The notes below the pieces were generated by a model. It was not told where the DNA came from, ran no database searches, and was given only the letters and a program-made list of their open reading frames with translations. Of a stretch of 64,000 bases of DNA, positions 1 to 8,625 are shown one piece after another. Every line of letters starts with the position of its first letter. The stretch's first letter is position 1. A program made the position numbers and the translations under genes. Source of the stretch: Chania fonticola_B (GTDB lineage: Bacteria > Pseudomonadota > Gammaproteobacteria > Enterobacterales > Enterobacteriaceae); the NCBI RefSeq assembly GCF_048537545.1, contig NZ_CP183218.1. One strand, 5' to 3'.

Positions 1-692
1 TGATACACCACGATTGACTGGATATTATTTTGCGCTTGCGGAATGCGGCGGAAAACGGGGGTTGCCAGGTTGAGCTTATCGTTAAGCACAAAGCCTTCGA
101 TATCAAACAGCACGCCGAGATCGACATCACCGTGCGTCACCTTATATACCGGCGCGCGGGCGTTCATCAGCTGTAAACGTTGGATCAGCGCTTCGTTATC
201 CGGTACCACATCGGTTTTGGTCAGCAGAATACGGTCGGCATAGCCCACCTGGGCCTGCGAGATAGTGAACTGGTTCAACTGTTGATCGGCATGTACCGCA
301 TCCACCAGCGTGATAATGCCGTCCAGCAGGAAGCGTTGGCCGATGACGTCGTGCGAGAAGAAGGTCTGGGTGATCGGGCCGGGATCGGCCATGCCGGTGC
401 ATTCAATAATCAGCCGGTCGAATTCCAGTTGTCCCTGATCGACGCCGTCCAACAGATCCAGCAGCGCGTCTGCCAACTCGTTGGATTTACTGCAACAGAT
501 ACAACCGTTGCTGAGGGTAGTGATGCGGCTGGCGCGGTCGCCAATCAGTGCGTTATCGATCGGCACCTCACCGAATTCGTTCTCGATGACGGCAATCTTG
601 TAACCGTGGTTTTCATTCAGAATGTGGCGCAGCAGGGTGGTTTTGCCCGCGCCCAAAAAGCCCGTCAGAATGGTGACTGCAATGGGTTTCAT
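1..692 (-). CDS. yjiA: YjiA, COG0523/G3E-family GTPase (partial, C-terminus off the window)
   Basis: The frame starts at an ATG at 692 behind an AAGGA ribosome site and stays open to the window edge, giving about 230 N-terminal residues; the E. coli protein is about 318 aa. Residues 9-16 read GFLGAGKT (Walker A). The family metal-site motif GCICC follows near residue 65, and a TKTD-type G4 motif is visible near residue 155. Members of this family (YjiA, CobW, YeiR) are GTPases that bind transition metals and are thought to act as metal chaperones; the client of YjiA is not known. It is the third gene of btsT-yjiX-yjiA, 23 nt after yjiX, an order shared with E. coli. The function is family-level; the identity is firm. 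Confidence 0.93.
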   Translation of the reverse strand, partial: MKPIAVTILTGFLGAGKTTLLRHILNENHGYKIAVIENEFGEVPIDNALIGDRASRITTLSNGCICCSKSNELADALLDLLDGVDQGQLEFDRLIIECTGMADPGPITQTFFSHDVIGQRFLLDGIITLVDAVHADQQLNQFTISQAQVGYADRILLTKTDVVPDNEALIQRLQLMNARAPVYKVTHGDVDLGVLFDIEGFVLNDKLNLATPVFRRIPQAQNNIQSIVVY

Positions 693-715
693 GCCTGGTC
701 CTTGTACTTACTTAA

Positions 716-919
716 CTAGCAACAGCGCATACCGCCTTTGCCATCGCCACCGTAGCGGGCATCCTGGCGTTCGCGGAAAAATTCTTTATAGGTCATCACC
801 GGCTTGTCCGGATGGTTGTCTTTCATATGCTGGACGTAGGTATCGTAGTCAGGCACGCCCACTAACATGCGTGCTGCCTGCCCGAGATATTTACCCGCCT
901 GGCCGAGGTTTCCGAACAT
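716..919 (-). CDS. yjiX: YjiX, YbdD/YjiX-family small protein
   Basis: A 67-residue cytoplasmic protein with no signal peptide or membrane segment. It carries the family signature of a VPDY-YVQHMKDNHPDKP block followed by a basic, glycine-rich tail ending in Cys-Cys. Family members are encoded directly after CstA-type peptide or pyruvate transporters (ybdD after cstA, yjiX after btsT). That linkage suggests an accessory role in transport, although the biochemical activity is not established. Here it lies 69 nt after btsT, with a strong hairpin in the gap, and 23 nt before yjiA, so all three are probably one transcript. Confidence 0.9.
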   Translation of the reverse strand: MFGNLGQAGKYLGQAARMLVGVPDYDTYVQHMKDNHPDKPVMTYKEFFRERQDARYGGDGKGGMRCC

Positions 920-938
920 GGGTTTACTCCAAAGAAAA

Positions 939-974
939 ATACCCTACATAACGTATTATCATTATGCAGGGTAT
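939..974. other. Intercistronic hairpin between btsT and yjiX
   Basis: Inverted repeat with 13-nt arms (12 of 13 pairs, one A-C mismatch) around a 10-nt loop, filling most of the 69-nt btsT-yjiX gap. There is no T-run on the minus strand after it, so it looks more like an mRNA-stabilising or partial-attenuation structure than a full terminator. It would lower yjiX/yjiA expression relative to btsT; that role is inference. Confidence 0.55.
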
Positions 975-988
975 CCATCAAATCACCA

Positions 989-3142
989 TCAGTGGTGCGA
1001 CGAAACTTTGACGCCACCCTCAGGAACCGGCACGTATGGCGTTTCCTGATCGGTACGTTTCGGGTTTTTGTGCGCCGCCATGGCGGTTTTAATACCGAAG
1101 AAGATGATGCTGTACACCACCAGCAGGAACAGGATGCTCAAACCGGCGTTGGTGTAGTTGTTCACCACGATATGGTTCATGTTGGCAACCTGCTGTGCGG
1201 TCAGTTCAGCACCGCCCTCGGCGATTTTGTCTCTGTACAGGCTGGCCTGGTAGAAGAAACCTTCCAGCTGCGGATTGTCGCTGAACAGCTTCAGGCAAAT
1301 CGCGTAGGTGGTGCAGATCAGCAGCCAAACGGCTGGGATCACGGTTACCCAGATGTACTTGGTGCGCTTCATCTTGATCAATACCACGGTGGCCAGGACC
1401 AGCGCTACGGCAGCCAGCATCTGGTTGGAGATACCGAACAGCGGCCACAGGCTCTTGACGCCGCCCAACGGATCGACCACGCCTTGATACAGCAGGTAAC
1501 CCCACAAGCCAACGCAGCCTGCGGTACCGGCAATACCGGCCACCAGCGAATCGGTTTTCTTCAGGAATGGCACGAAGTTACCCAACAGGTCTTGCAGCAT
1601 AAAGCGACCAGAACGGGTACCTGCATCCAGAGCGGTCAGGATGAACAGCGCTTCGAACAGAATACCGAAGTGATACCAGAAGCCCATGTTCGCGCCAGGG
1701 ATGACCTGATGGAACACGTGAGCGATACCGACAGCCAGAGTTGGCGCGCCACCGGCACGGTTCAGTACCGAAGGTTCGCCGATGTCTTTGGCCGTTTGCA
1801 GGATCTGCTCAGGGGTAATCACAAAGCCCCAGGAGCTGACTGTTGCGGCAGCATGTGCGGAAACATCACGCAGTGAGGCCATGATCATCGGCGCATCTTC
1901 GGTGCCCAGACGGTGCAGGTCTGGCATGGTGATGCCCAGAGCCGCCGGTGGGGTGTTCATGGCGAAATACAGGCCAGGCTCGATGATAGAAGCCGCAACC
2001 AGCGCCATGATGGCAACGAAGGATTCCATCAGCATGGCACCATAACCGATAAAGCGAGAGTCCATTTCATTGGCCAGCAGTTTCGGTGTGGTACCTGAAG
2101 CGATCAGCGCGTGGAAGCCAGAAACGGCACCACAGGCAATGGTAATAAACAGGAACGGGAACAGGGTGCCTTTCCAGACCGGACCGGTACCGTCAACAAA
2201 CTGCGTAACCGCAGGCATTTTCAGCTCTGGGTTGAGGATCACGATACCGATCGCCAGCCCGACGATCACGCCGATTTTCAGGAAGGTGGCCAGATAGTCA
2301 CGCGGAGCCAGGATCAGCCATACCGGCAGCAGGGCAGAAACGAAGGCATAACCAATCAGCGTATAGGTGATGGTGGTGTCTTTAAAGGTCAGCGCCGGGC
2401 CCCAGTATGGGTCGTGGGCAATCACGCCGCCGAACCAGATGGAGGCGATCAACAGCACGATACCGATGATCGACACTTCACCCACCTTGCCAGGACGCAG
2501 GAAGCGCATATACACGCCCATAAACAGCGCGATTGGCACGGTGGAGCAGACGGTGAACACGCCCCATGGGCTTTCGGCCAAGGCTTTCACCACGATCAGC
2601 GCCAGCACCGCCAGGATGATGATCATGATCAGGAAGCAGCCAAACAGCGCGATGGTGCCAGGGATTGGACCCATTTCCTTTTTGATGATCTCGCCCAATG
2701 AGGCGCCGTTACGGCGTGAGGAGATAAACAGCACCATAAAGTCCTGTACCGCCCCTGCCAACACCACGCCGCCTAGCAGCCACAGCGTACCGGGCAGATA
2801 ACCGACCTGTGCCGCCAGCACTGGGCCAACCAGCGGGCCCGCACCGGCGATCGCCGCAAAGTGGTGGCCGAACAGCACGTTTTTATTAGTCGGGACGTAG
2901 TTAAGACCGTCATTGTTCACCACCGCCGGTGTGGCGCGGGTGGGATCCAACTGCATCACCTTGGTGGCGATGTAGAGGCTGTAGTAACGATAAGCCACCA
3001 GGTAGACCGCTACCGAAGCAACGATGATCCACAGTGCACTAATGCTTTCACCACGGCGCAATGCGATGACACCCAGGCAGGAAGCCCCGAGTATCCCCAG
3101 CAGCATCCATGGGAGGTGTTTTAAAATCCCCTCGCGTTTCAT
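989..3142 (-). CDS. btsT: BtsT, pyruvate/H+ symporter (CstA family)
   Basis: 717 aa, against 716 in E. coli BtsT (YjiY). It has many hydrophobic segments throughout and the CstA-family hallmarks: an N-terminal membrane pair, then GHHFAAIAGAGPLVGP near residue 90 and IASGTTPKLLANEMDSR near residue 345. The family member BtsT imports pyruvate with protons in the inner membrane. Start at ATG 3142, with AAGGA six bases upstream. First gene of btsT-yjiX-yjiA. The upstream region holds two direct-repeat boxes that fit the BtsR response-regulator consensus (see 3314-3342). The histidine kinase/regulator pair btsSR is not in this window. Confidence 0.95.
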   Translation of the reverse strand: MKREGILKHLPWMLLGILGASCLGVIALRRGESISALWIIVASVAVYLVAYRYYSLYIATKVMQLDPTRATPAVVNNDGLNYVPTNKNVLFGHHFAAIAGAGPLVGPVLAAQVGYLPGTLWLLGGVVLAGAVQDFMVLFISSRRNGASLGEIIKKEMGPIPGTIALFGCFLIMIIILAVLALIVVKALAESPWGVFTVCSTVPIALFMGVYMRFLRPGKVGEVSIIGIVLLIASIWFGGVIAHDPYWGPALTFKDTTITYTLIGYAFVSALLPVWLILAPRDYLATFLKIGVIVGLAIGIVILNPELKMPAVTQFVDGTGPVWKGTLFPFLFITIACGAVSGFHALIASGTTPKLLANEMDSRFIGYGAMLMESFVAIMALVAASIIEPGLYFAMNTPPAALGITMPDLHRLGTEDAPMIMASLRDVSAHAAATVSSWGFVITPEQILQTAKDIGEPSVLNRAGGAPTLAVGIAHVFHQVIPGANMGFWYHFGILFEALFILTALDAGTRSGRFMLQDLLGNFVPFLKKTDSLVAGIAGTAGCVGLWGYLLYQGVVDPLGGVKSLWPLFGISNQMLAAVALVLATVVLIKMKRTKYIWVTVIPAVWLLICTTYAICLKLFSDNPQLEGFFYQASLYRDKIAEGGAELTAQQVANMNHIVVNNYTNAGLSILFLLVVYSIIFFGIKTAMAAHKNPKRTDQETPYVPVPEGGVKVSSHH

Positions 3143-3313
3143 GAGGTATCCTTATCCTATCTGCAAAAATTGAGTGATAAATCCGATTCTTAAATGTCGG
3201 ACATTTAGCTGTAGCGTCTTCCCCTGGTAAGGGTCAGGTTTAGGAACAGCTCATCATTGCCAGGCTGGATAGGGAAAGACATCTGAATTTCAGCCAGCGG
3301 TTTTATACGCTGG

Positions 3314-3342
3314 TGAACGGTTGGAATGGCGGGGTGAGTGGT
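3314..3342 (-). promoter_or_regulatory. BtsR (YehT)-type double binding site upstream of btsT
   Basis: Read on the minus strand the site is ACCACTCA, 13 nt, ACCGTTCA. The published BtsR/YehT target is two direct repeats of ACC(G/A)CT(C/T)A separated by 13 bp. The first box matches fully, the second has one mismatch, and the 13-bp spacing is exact. It lies about 170-200 bp before the btsT start and abuts the stop codon of idi. Confidence 0.75.
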
Positions 3343-3897
3343 TTAGGCGGAAGTGCGAGTGGCGAAGGCGAGCAGGTTTTGCTCCGTTTTGGCATTCGCC
3401 AACTGCTGCCCCATCCAAGGGCTGAAGGCCCAGGGGGTTGCCGTTACCGCAGAGATCAAAGCGGGTAAATCAACCCAGTGGAAGTCCATCACTTCATCTG
3501 CTCTGGCTGCAACAGCATCCTTAGCCAATGCCGCGTAAACCGGGCAGATTTCGTTTTCCATAATGCCGGAGGCGTCTGTCTCGCAGTAGCGGAAATCGGG
3601 GTCTACGGCGGTGATCTGTTCCACGCTCAGGCCCACTTCATACAAACAGCGTTGCTCGATGGCGTGTTCGGTGCTCTCCTGCCACTGCGGATGGCCACAG
3701 ACCGAGTTGGTCCAAACGCCGGGCCAGGCTTTTTTGCTCAGCGCTCGGCGGGTGATCAGCAACTCGCCTTGCGGGTTGAAGATCCAGGAGGAGAAAGCCA
3801 GATGCAGGGGCGTTTGTCGCTGGTGGGCCGCATATTTTTCCATCACGCCGGTGGGTTGACCTTGTTCATCAAGTAAAACGACATGCTGCTGGGTCAT
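3343..3897 (-). CDS. idi: Isopentenyl-diphosphate delta-isomerase, type I
   Basis: 184 aa (E. coli 182), a Nudix-fold protein. The catalytic cysteine sits in TNSVCGHP near residue 68 and the acidic metal/catalytic region ENEICPVYAA near residue 117, the second essential element of type I enzymes. It interconverts isopentenyl and dimethylallyl diphosphate, balancing the two isoprenoid building blocks made by the MEP pathway in the cytosol. It stands alone on the minus strand, with 118 nt between its start and the start codon of the next, oppositely oriented gene. Confidence 0.96.
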   Translation of the reverse strand: MTQQHVVLLDEQGQPTGVMEKYAAHQRQTPLHLAFSSWIFNPQGELLITRRALSKKAWPGVWTNSVCGHPQWQESTEHAIEQRCLYEVGLSVEQITAVDPDFRYCETDASGIMENEICPVYAALAKDAVAARADEVMDFHWVDLPALISAVTATPWAFSPWMGQQLANAKTEQNLLAFATRTSA

Positions 3898-4015
3898 GAA
3901 GATTCCAATTTAATCGCGATGTACGACTGCTACTATAGGCAAAACTGGGCGACTATCAAATATTGGGATAATCTCTCTGTTTCGATGAGGGTTGATGGAA
4001 CATTCAGGAGTGAAC

Positions 4016-4498
4016 GTGAGAAAACGGAATTTCGGTATCCTTTCGGCCCTGGTGCTGGCGGTAAGTAGCGCCATGGCATTTGCGGCTCCGGTTACGCTTT
4101 ATAGCCCCTATGACCCAACGCTCGCACAGGATGCGTTTGCAATGCAGCAAACGGAGCTGGTGCTGATCCAGCCTAAGCTTAAAACGTTTGCCGATGAAAA
4201 CTCGGAACAGGCGATGGATTACTCTACCGCCATGGACGACTGGTCTTATTATGCCAGCGAGATCACCCAAAGTTTTGAAGCGCTACATGTGAAGGTGGTG
4301 AGCACCGACAAACGCTATCTGATCTTTACGTTGGGTAAAGACCAACGGATGATCTTCGATAGCCAAAAACCACAGCCGGACTCGGAAGATGAGGGCGGTT
4401 GGGGAGCTTTCCTCTATCGCAAAGGGCAACCGCCTATTGCGGTTGATATCACCTTCAATGATATGGCGGTGGCAAAGGCGTATCTGGGGCTGAAATAG
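4016..4498 (+). CDS. Predicted secreted small protein, family not recognised
   Basis: I do not recognise this family. The GTG at 4016 is preferred because AGGAG ends five bases before it; an in-frame ATG at 3995 has no ribosome site. From the GTG the product is 160 aa. Residues 1-24 are a typical Sec signal (RKR start, hydrophobic core, cleavage after AFAA). The mature part of about 136 residues is acidic, with no cysteines, repeats or membrane segments. It has two halves: a helical-looking stretch around residues 40-80 and a strand-rich C-terminus ending in a YLGLK tail. A periplasmic or exported role is likely, but the function is unknown. It stands alone between idi and rtcR; its stop is 35 nt from the convergent rtcR stop. 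Confidence 0.75.
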   Translation: MRKRNFGILSALVLAVSSAMAFAAPVTLYSPYDPTLAQDAFAMQQTELVLIQPKLKTFADENSEQAMDYSTAMDDWSYYASEITQSFEALHVKVVSTDKRYLIFTLGKDQRMIFDSQKPQPDSEDEGGWGAFLYRKGQPPIAVDITFNDMAVAKAYLGLK

Positions 4499-4533
4499 TT
4501 AAACCGGCGCTGCATACGGTGCCCATTCCCCTT

Positions 4534-6105
4534 CTATTTTCGGACCTCGTCCCAATTCAGACCAAAGCGCGCCAGGTATTTACGCAGCCGGTCGGCATCG
4601 TTGGGCTGCTTTTTCTGCTGGCGCGAGACGGCAAACAACTGTCTACCCGCTTCGGAAAGTGACGTGGAGGACCGGCACACTTTAAGCACTGTCTCCAACT
4701 GGCTTTGCTCAAACAAATCGATATCGGCCAGCTCGACAGGTAATTGCGCAGTGGTATATCCCTGCCAATGGGATTTTAGCCGGGCGATTTCCTCATCGAC
4801 TAACGGCTGGTTGATACGCCCCTGCTCCGCCAACGTGGCCATGCGGGCGATGGAAGATCCCAGTTCGCGGAAGTTTCCGCGCCAAGCTGCCTGCGGGGAA
4901 CGGGCAAAAGCCAGGTAACGCTGCCTGGCGTCTTTATCGAACCGGACCTGCGTCTGGTTGCTGCGGGCAAAGCGTTGTAATTCGTAATCGATGTTGGGCT
5001 CGATATCTTCGCGGCGCTCAGCCAGGCCCGGCAGTGGGAAGGTCCACATATTAATACGGGCGTATAAATCCTCACGGAAACGGCCTTGGGCTATCCATTC
5101 GCGCATATCGCGGTGGGTACCGGCAATCAGTTGAAAGTCGCTGCTGGCTTCTTTATCGGCACCAAACGGGAAGAAGGTTTTTTCCTCGATGGCTTTCAAT
5201 AACATCGCCTGTTCGTCTAATCCCAACTCGGCGATCTCATCAAGGAACAGCACACCGCCGTCGGCTTCTCGCAGCAGGCCCGCCCGCGCCTTCAATGCTC
5301 CGGTGAATGCCCCTTTCACATGACCAAACAGGGTCGACATGGCGTTATCGCCGCGCAGGGTGGCACAGTTCACCGCGACAAAACGGCCTTTCACCAGATG
5401 GCGCGAGTGCCGCAGTTGGTAGATACGCTCGGCCAAAAAGGACTTGCCGGCTCCGGTGGGGCCAGTGAGCAGCATGGGGGCATTGGAACGCAGGGCCACG
5501 CGTTCAATCTGGTCGATCAGCGTGTTAAAGATGGCGTTGCGCGTTTCAATACCGGCTTTGAGGAACGACACCGAACGCTGTTGTTCATGCAGGAAACGGC
5601 TGGTGAGCGCGGTATAGCGGCTGAGATCCAGATCGATTACCGAGTAGATCCCTTGCGGGGACGGGCGATCGGCTTTTTCACCGGGAGCGGTTTGCAGCAG
5701 TTGAGCAGGCAGGTAGCGTGCCTCGGTCAGCAGGAACCAGCAGATCTGAACCACGTGGGTGCCGGTAGTGATATGCACCAGATAGTCTTCGTTCTCGGTA
5801 TCAAACGGATAGCGGCTGGCGAAATCCAGAAAGGCGCTGTACACCTCTTCCAAATCCCAGGGATCTTTGAGTGCTACTTCCTGTAATGCCACCTGAGTGG
5901 CTGGCGAAACTGCCACGATATCTTCCGCCACCTGCTGCGCCATACCTTTATCGCGTAGCTGATGTAGCAGCTCCAGGCGATCGATCGGCAAGTCTGGCTG
6001 CTGGCACAGCCCCACCGTTGGCCGCCACTTGTTCCAGCGGTTTTCCCGTTTGCCACGTTTATCCAGCGTGGTGCCCAGCACGCCGATCACAACTCTGCGC
6101 TTCAT
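4534..6105 (-). CDS. rtcR: RtcR, sigma-54-dependent activator of the RNA-repair operon
   Basis: 523 aa (E. coli about 530). The N-terminal ~180 residues match the RtcR sensory region (a CARF-type domain in the literature). A central AAA+ domain carries GPTGAGKS (Walker A) near residue 215 and GAFTGA near residue 265, the loop that contacts sigma-54. The C-terminus is a helix-rich DNA-binding segment. In E. coli, RtcR responds to RNA-damage products and turns on rtcBA through sigma-54. Here it faces rtcB across 189 nt containing a clear -24/-12 promoter. The sensed ligand cannot be read from the sequence. Confidence 0.96.
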   Translation of the reverse strand: MKRRVVIGVLGTTLDKRGKRENRWNKWRPTVGLCQQPDLPIDRLELLHQLRDKGMAQQVAEDIVAVSPATQVALQEVALKDPWDLEEVYSAFLDFASRYPFDTENEDYLVHITTGTHVVQICWFLLTEARYLPAQLLQTAPGEKADRPSPQGIYSVIDLDLSRYTALTSRFLHEQQRSVSFLKAGIETRNAIFNTLIDQIERVALRSNAPMLLTGPTGAGKSFLAERIYQLRHSRHLVKGRFVAVNCATLRGDNAMSTLFGHVKGAFTGALKARAGLLREADGGVLFLDEIAELGLDEQAMLLKAIEEKTFFPFGADKEASSDFQLIAGTHRDMREWIAQGRFREDLYARINMWTFPLPGLAERREDIEPNIDYELQRFARSNQTQVRFDKDARQRYLAFARSPQAAWRGNFRELGSSIARMATLAEQGRINQPLVDEEIARLKSHWQGYTTAQLPVELADIDLFEQSQLETVLKVCRSSTSLSEAGRQLFAVSRQQKKQPNDADRLRKYLARFGLNWDEVRK

Positions 6106-6240
6106 ATTATCTCTTGCGATAAATTACTATCCTGCAAGATAAAATAACGACTTGTTGGCATCATCGCCAGTTATCTTTGATTAATTATTTATTGGTTAAA
6201 TATCAATATATTGTGATTTTAATGCGTGTTTTTGACCGAG

Positions 6241-6257
6241 TTGGCACGCCTTTCGCT
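6241..6257 (+). promoter_or_regulatory. Sigma-54 (-24/-12) promoter of rtcB-rlaP
   Basis: The sequence TTGGCACGCCTTTCGCT has GG at 6243-6244 and GC at 6255-6256 with exactly 10 nt between, the defining spacing of sigma-54 promoters. The expected start is near 6268, about 27 nt before rtcB. RtcR, encoded divergently, is the obvious activator. Confidence 0.85.
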
Positions 6258-6294
6258 ATATCCACTACGTCAAAAGAAAAAGGATGACTAAAGA

Positions 6295-7518
6295 ATGAAG
6301 AATAATTATGAGTTGATGGCACCGGTTAACAGCGCACCGATCAAAATGTGGACACAGGGCGTGCCCGTAGAGCCAGAAGCGCGTGAGCAGTTGCTGAATA
6401 CGGCCAAAATGCCGTTTATTTTTAAACATCTGGCGGTGATGCCGGATGTGCATTTGGGTAAAGGCTCCACCATTGGTAGCGTGATCCCTACCCGTGGCGC
6501 AATTATTCCGGCGGCCGTTGGCGTGGATATTGGTTGCGGCATGATTGCGGTGCGTACTTCGCTGGTGGCGTCCGACCTGCCGGATAGCCTGGCCGGGCTG
6601 CGTAGCGCCATCGAACAGGCGGTACCGCATGGCCGCACCTCGACCCGTTCCAGAAGAGATAAAGGGGCCTGGGAAACGCCACCGCAAACGGTCAATCAGC
6701 ATTGGGTCACGTTGCTGCCGCGCTTTAAGCGTTTGACCGACAAATATCCGCAGTTGCTGAAAACCAACAACTATCAGCATTTGGGAACGTTGGGAACGGG
6801 TAACCACTTTATCGAAGTCTGCCTGGATGAAACGCAGCAGGTGTGGGTGATGCTGCATAGCGGTTCCCGTGGCGTGGGGAATGCCATCGGCTCATTGTTT
6901 ATTGCGTTGGCGCAGCAGGATATGCAACAGCATATCGCTAACCTGCCGGATCGTAATCTGGCCTATTTCGAGGAAGGCAGCCAGCATTTTGATGACTATA
7001 TGGAAGCCGTGGGTTGGGCGCAGGATTTTGCTCGTCATAACCGGGAAGTGATGATGGAACACGTGCTGGCAGCGCTGTCGCGTATCGTGACTAAACCGTT
7101 CACCACTCAGCAAGAGGCCGTGAACTGCCACCATAACTATGTGCAACGTGAGACGCACTTTGGTGAGCCGGTGTTGGTGACGCGTAAAGGTGCCGTGTCT
7201 GCGCAGAAAGGGCAGATGGGGATCATCCCCGGTTCAATGGGGGCGAAAAGCTTCATCGTGCGCGGATTGGGGAACGAAGAGAGCTTCTGCTCTTGCAGCC
7301 ATGGCGCTGGCCGCACCATGAGCCGTACGGCGGCGAAAAAACGCTTCACCGTGGCCGATCAGATCCGGGCCACCGAACATGTGGAATGCCGTAAGGACAG
7401 CGAGGTGATCGATGAGATCCCAATGGCTTATAAAGATATCGATGCGGTGATGGCGGCACAGTCTTCACTGGTGGAAATCGTCCATACCCTGCGGCAGGTG
7501 GTATGTGTAAAAGGATAA
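6295..7518 (+). CDS. rtcB: RtcB, 3'-phosphate RNA ligase
   Basis: 407 aa (E. coli 408). RtcB motifs are present: GVDIGCGM with the metal-binding cysteine near residue 78; GTGNHFIE; HSGSRGVGN; and SCSHGAGRTMSR near residue 335, which holds the histidine that is guanylylated. The enzyme joins RNA 2',3'-cyclic phosphate or 3'-phosphate ends to 5'-OH ends using GTP and Mn2+, repairing cleaved tRNA or rRNA. It is first in a two-gene unit with rlaP, four nt apart. The usual E. coli partner rtcA (RNA cyclase) is absent at this locus. Confidence 0.97.
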   Translation: MKNNYELMAPVNSAPIKMWTQGVPVEPEAREQLLNTAKMPFIFKHLAVMPDVHLGKGSTIGSVIPTRGAIIPAAVGVDIGCGMIAVRTSLVASDLPDSLAGLRSAIEQAVPHGRTSTRSRRDKGAWETPPQTVNQHWVTLLPRFKRLTDKYPQLLKTNNYQHLGTLGTGNHFIEVCLDETQQVWVMLHSGSRGVGNAIGSLFIALAQQDMQQHIANLPDRNLAYFEEGSQHFDDYMEAVGWAQDFARHNREVMMEHVLAALSRIVTKPFTTQQEAVNCHHNYVQRETHFGEPVLVTRKGAVSAQKGQMGIIPGSMGAKSFIVRGLGNEESFCSCSHGAGRTMSRTAAKKRFTVADQIRATEHVECRKDSEVIDEIPMAYKDIDAVMAAQSSLVEIVHTLRQVVCVKG

Positions 7519-7522
7519 CGTG

Positions 7523-8314
7523 ATGGAACAGCAATTAAACGGCGTGGACAGCGCCATGCGGGAAAGAGTCCGGCAAGCGTTGGGTGAGGTAGAAACACGT
7601 TACGACGTGCGGGTGCTTTATGCCTGCGAGTCTGGGAGTCGCGGCTGGGGCTTTGCCTCGCCGGACAGCGATTACGACGTGCGCTTTTTGTATGTTCACC
7701 CACCAGAATGGTATCTGCGGGTAGAAGCGCAGAGGGATGTGATAGAGCTGCCAATCGATCATGAGCTGGATGTCTGTGGCTGGGAATGGCGCAAGGCGCT
7801 TGGCTTGCTGAAACGGGCTAACCCGACGCTGATCGAGTGGCTGGATTCACCGGTGGTGTATCAGGAAGCCCCTGAGAGCGTCGCGGCGTTGCGGGATGTG
7901 GTGCCTGAGTGGTTCTCCGCGCAGCGGGCGCGTTGGCACTACCTGTCGATGGCCAGGAAAAACTTCCGTGGCTATTTGCAGGGGGAGCAGGTACGGCTGA
8001 AGAAATACTTCTACGTGCTGCGCCCGTTGCTGGCGGTGCGCTGGATAGAAGCGGGCAAGGGCGTGCCACCGATGCGTTTTGACCAACTGTTGGCTGGCAC
8101 GGTGGCGGATCCGCTGTTGTTGGAGGAAATCCATGAATTACTGGCGGCGAAACGGCGCGCAGGTGAGGCAGAGTACGGCCCGCGTAGAGAAAGGATCCAC
8201 GCGTTTATCGCTCAGGAACTGACGGCGGATGCCCGGCAGGAAGCCTTGCCCGACAGCCCGGCCCGCAGCGACCAATCGCTGGATGAACTGCTTTATCGCA
8301 CGGTGATGGGGTAA
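7523..8314 (+). CDS. rlaP: RlaP-like nucleotidyltransferase (DNA polymerase beta superfamily, RNA-repair associated)
   Basis: 263 aa from ATG 7523; AAGGA at 7511-7515 fits this start better than the GTG at 7520. Residues 30-55 carry a polymerase-beta nucleotidyltransferase signature: ESGSRGWGFASPDSDYDVRF, with the G-S loop and the two metal-binding aspartates of D-Y-D. A third acidic position is in HELDVCGWE near residue 80. The rest is helical and basic. This matches the family named RlaP (COG3541), predicted to act in RNA repair beside RtcB. The presumed activity, adding nucleotides to damaged RNA ends, has not been shown here. Four nt after rtcB, so surely co-transcribed and under RtcR control. 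Confidence 0.85.
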   Translation: MEQQLNGVDSAMRERVRQALGEVETRYDVRVLYACESGSRGWGFASPDSDYDVRFLYVHPPEWYLRVEAQRDVIELPIDHELDVCGWEWRKALGLLKRANPTLIEWLDSPVVYQEAPESVAALRDVVPEWFSAQRARWHYLSMARKNFRGYLQGEQVRLKKYFYVLRPLLAVRWIEAGKGVPPMRFDQLLAGTVADPLLLEEIHELLAAKRRAGEAEYGPRRERIHAFIAQELTADARQEALPDSPARSDQSLDELLYRTVMG

Positions 8315-8316
8315 TC

Positions 8317-8344
8317 AACCGGGGAGAAGGAAGGCTCCCCGGTT
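8317..8344 (+). terminator. Hairpin after rlaP
   Basis: Perfect 10-bp stem AACCGGGGAG / CTCCCCGGTT with an 8-nt loop, directly after the rlaP stop. It lacks a clear T-run, so it may be a weak or Rho-assisted terminator. Confidence 0.6.
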
Positions 8345-8590
8345 ATGCAAATGTTAGTAGGGACCGCTCATGTTCGACCGTAAGGGTGCTGCATGATATG
8401 TCCGTTTAGCAATATGCTGGCGAGCCGATGAATAAATGTCTGTAGTCTCGGGAGTCAGCGGATTTTGACGTGGATTGACATTAGCGGGAAAGAAGCGGGA
8501 GCCAAAGGGTAAAAAGCCAGGTTGAGACTATTCTTCCCACCCCAGCGCTGTGGCTTTCAAACGCTGGCGTAAACCGTTGCACGTTCGATT

Positions 8591-8625
8591 CCCTCTCCTT
8601 GGGGAGAGGGTTAGGGTGAGGGAGA
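8591..8625. repeat. REP-like intergenic repeat, copy 1
   Basis: CCCTCTCC - TTGG - GGAGAGGG hairpin followed by TTAGGGTGAGGG. A near-identical unit occurs at 38481-38516. Both lie just past the stop codon of a gene (here yncE, 10 nt away). The type resembles dispersed short palindromic repeats common in enterobacteria and pseudomonads. Confidence 0.6.

Noticed and set aside
8584..8593. GTTCGATTCC, like a tRNA T-arm, as a possible tRNA fragment or attachment site
   Set aside because: No acceptor or anticodon arm can be drawn around it and no integrase or matching second copy is nearby.
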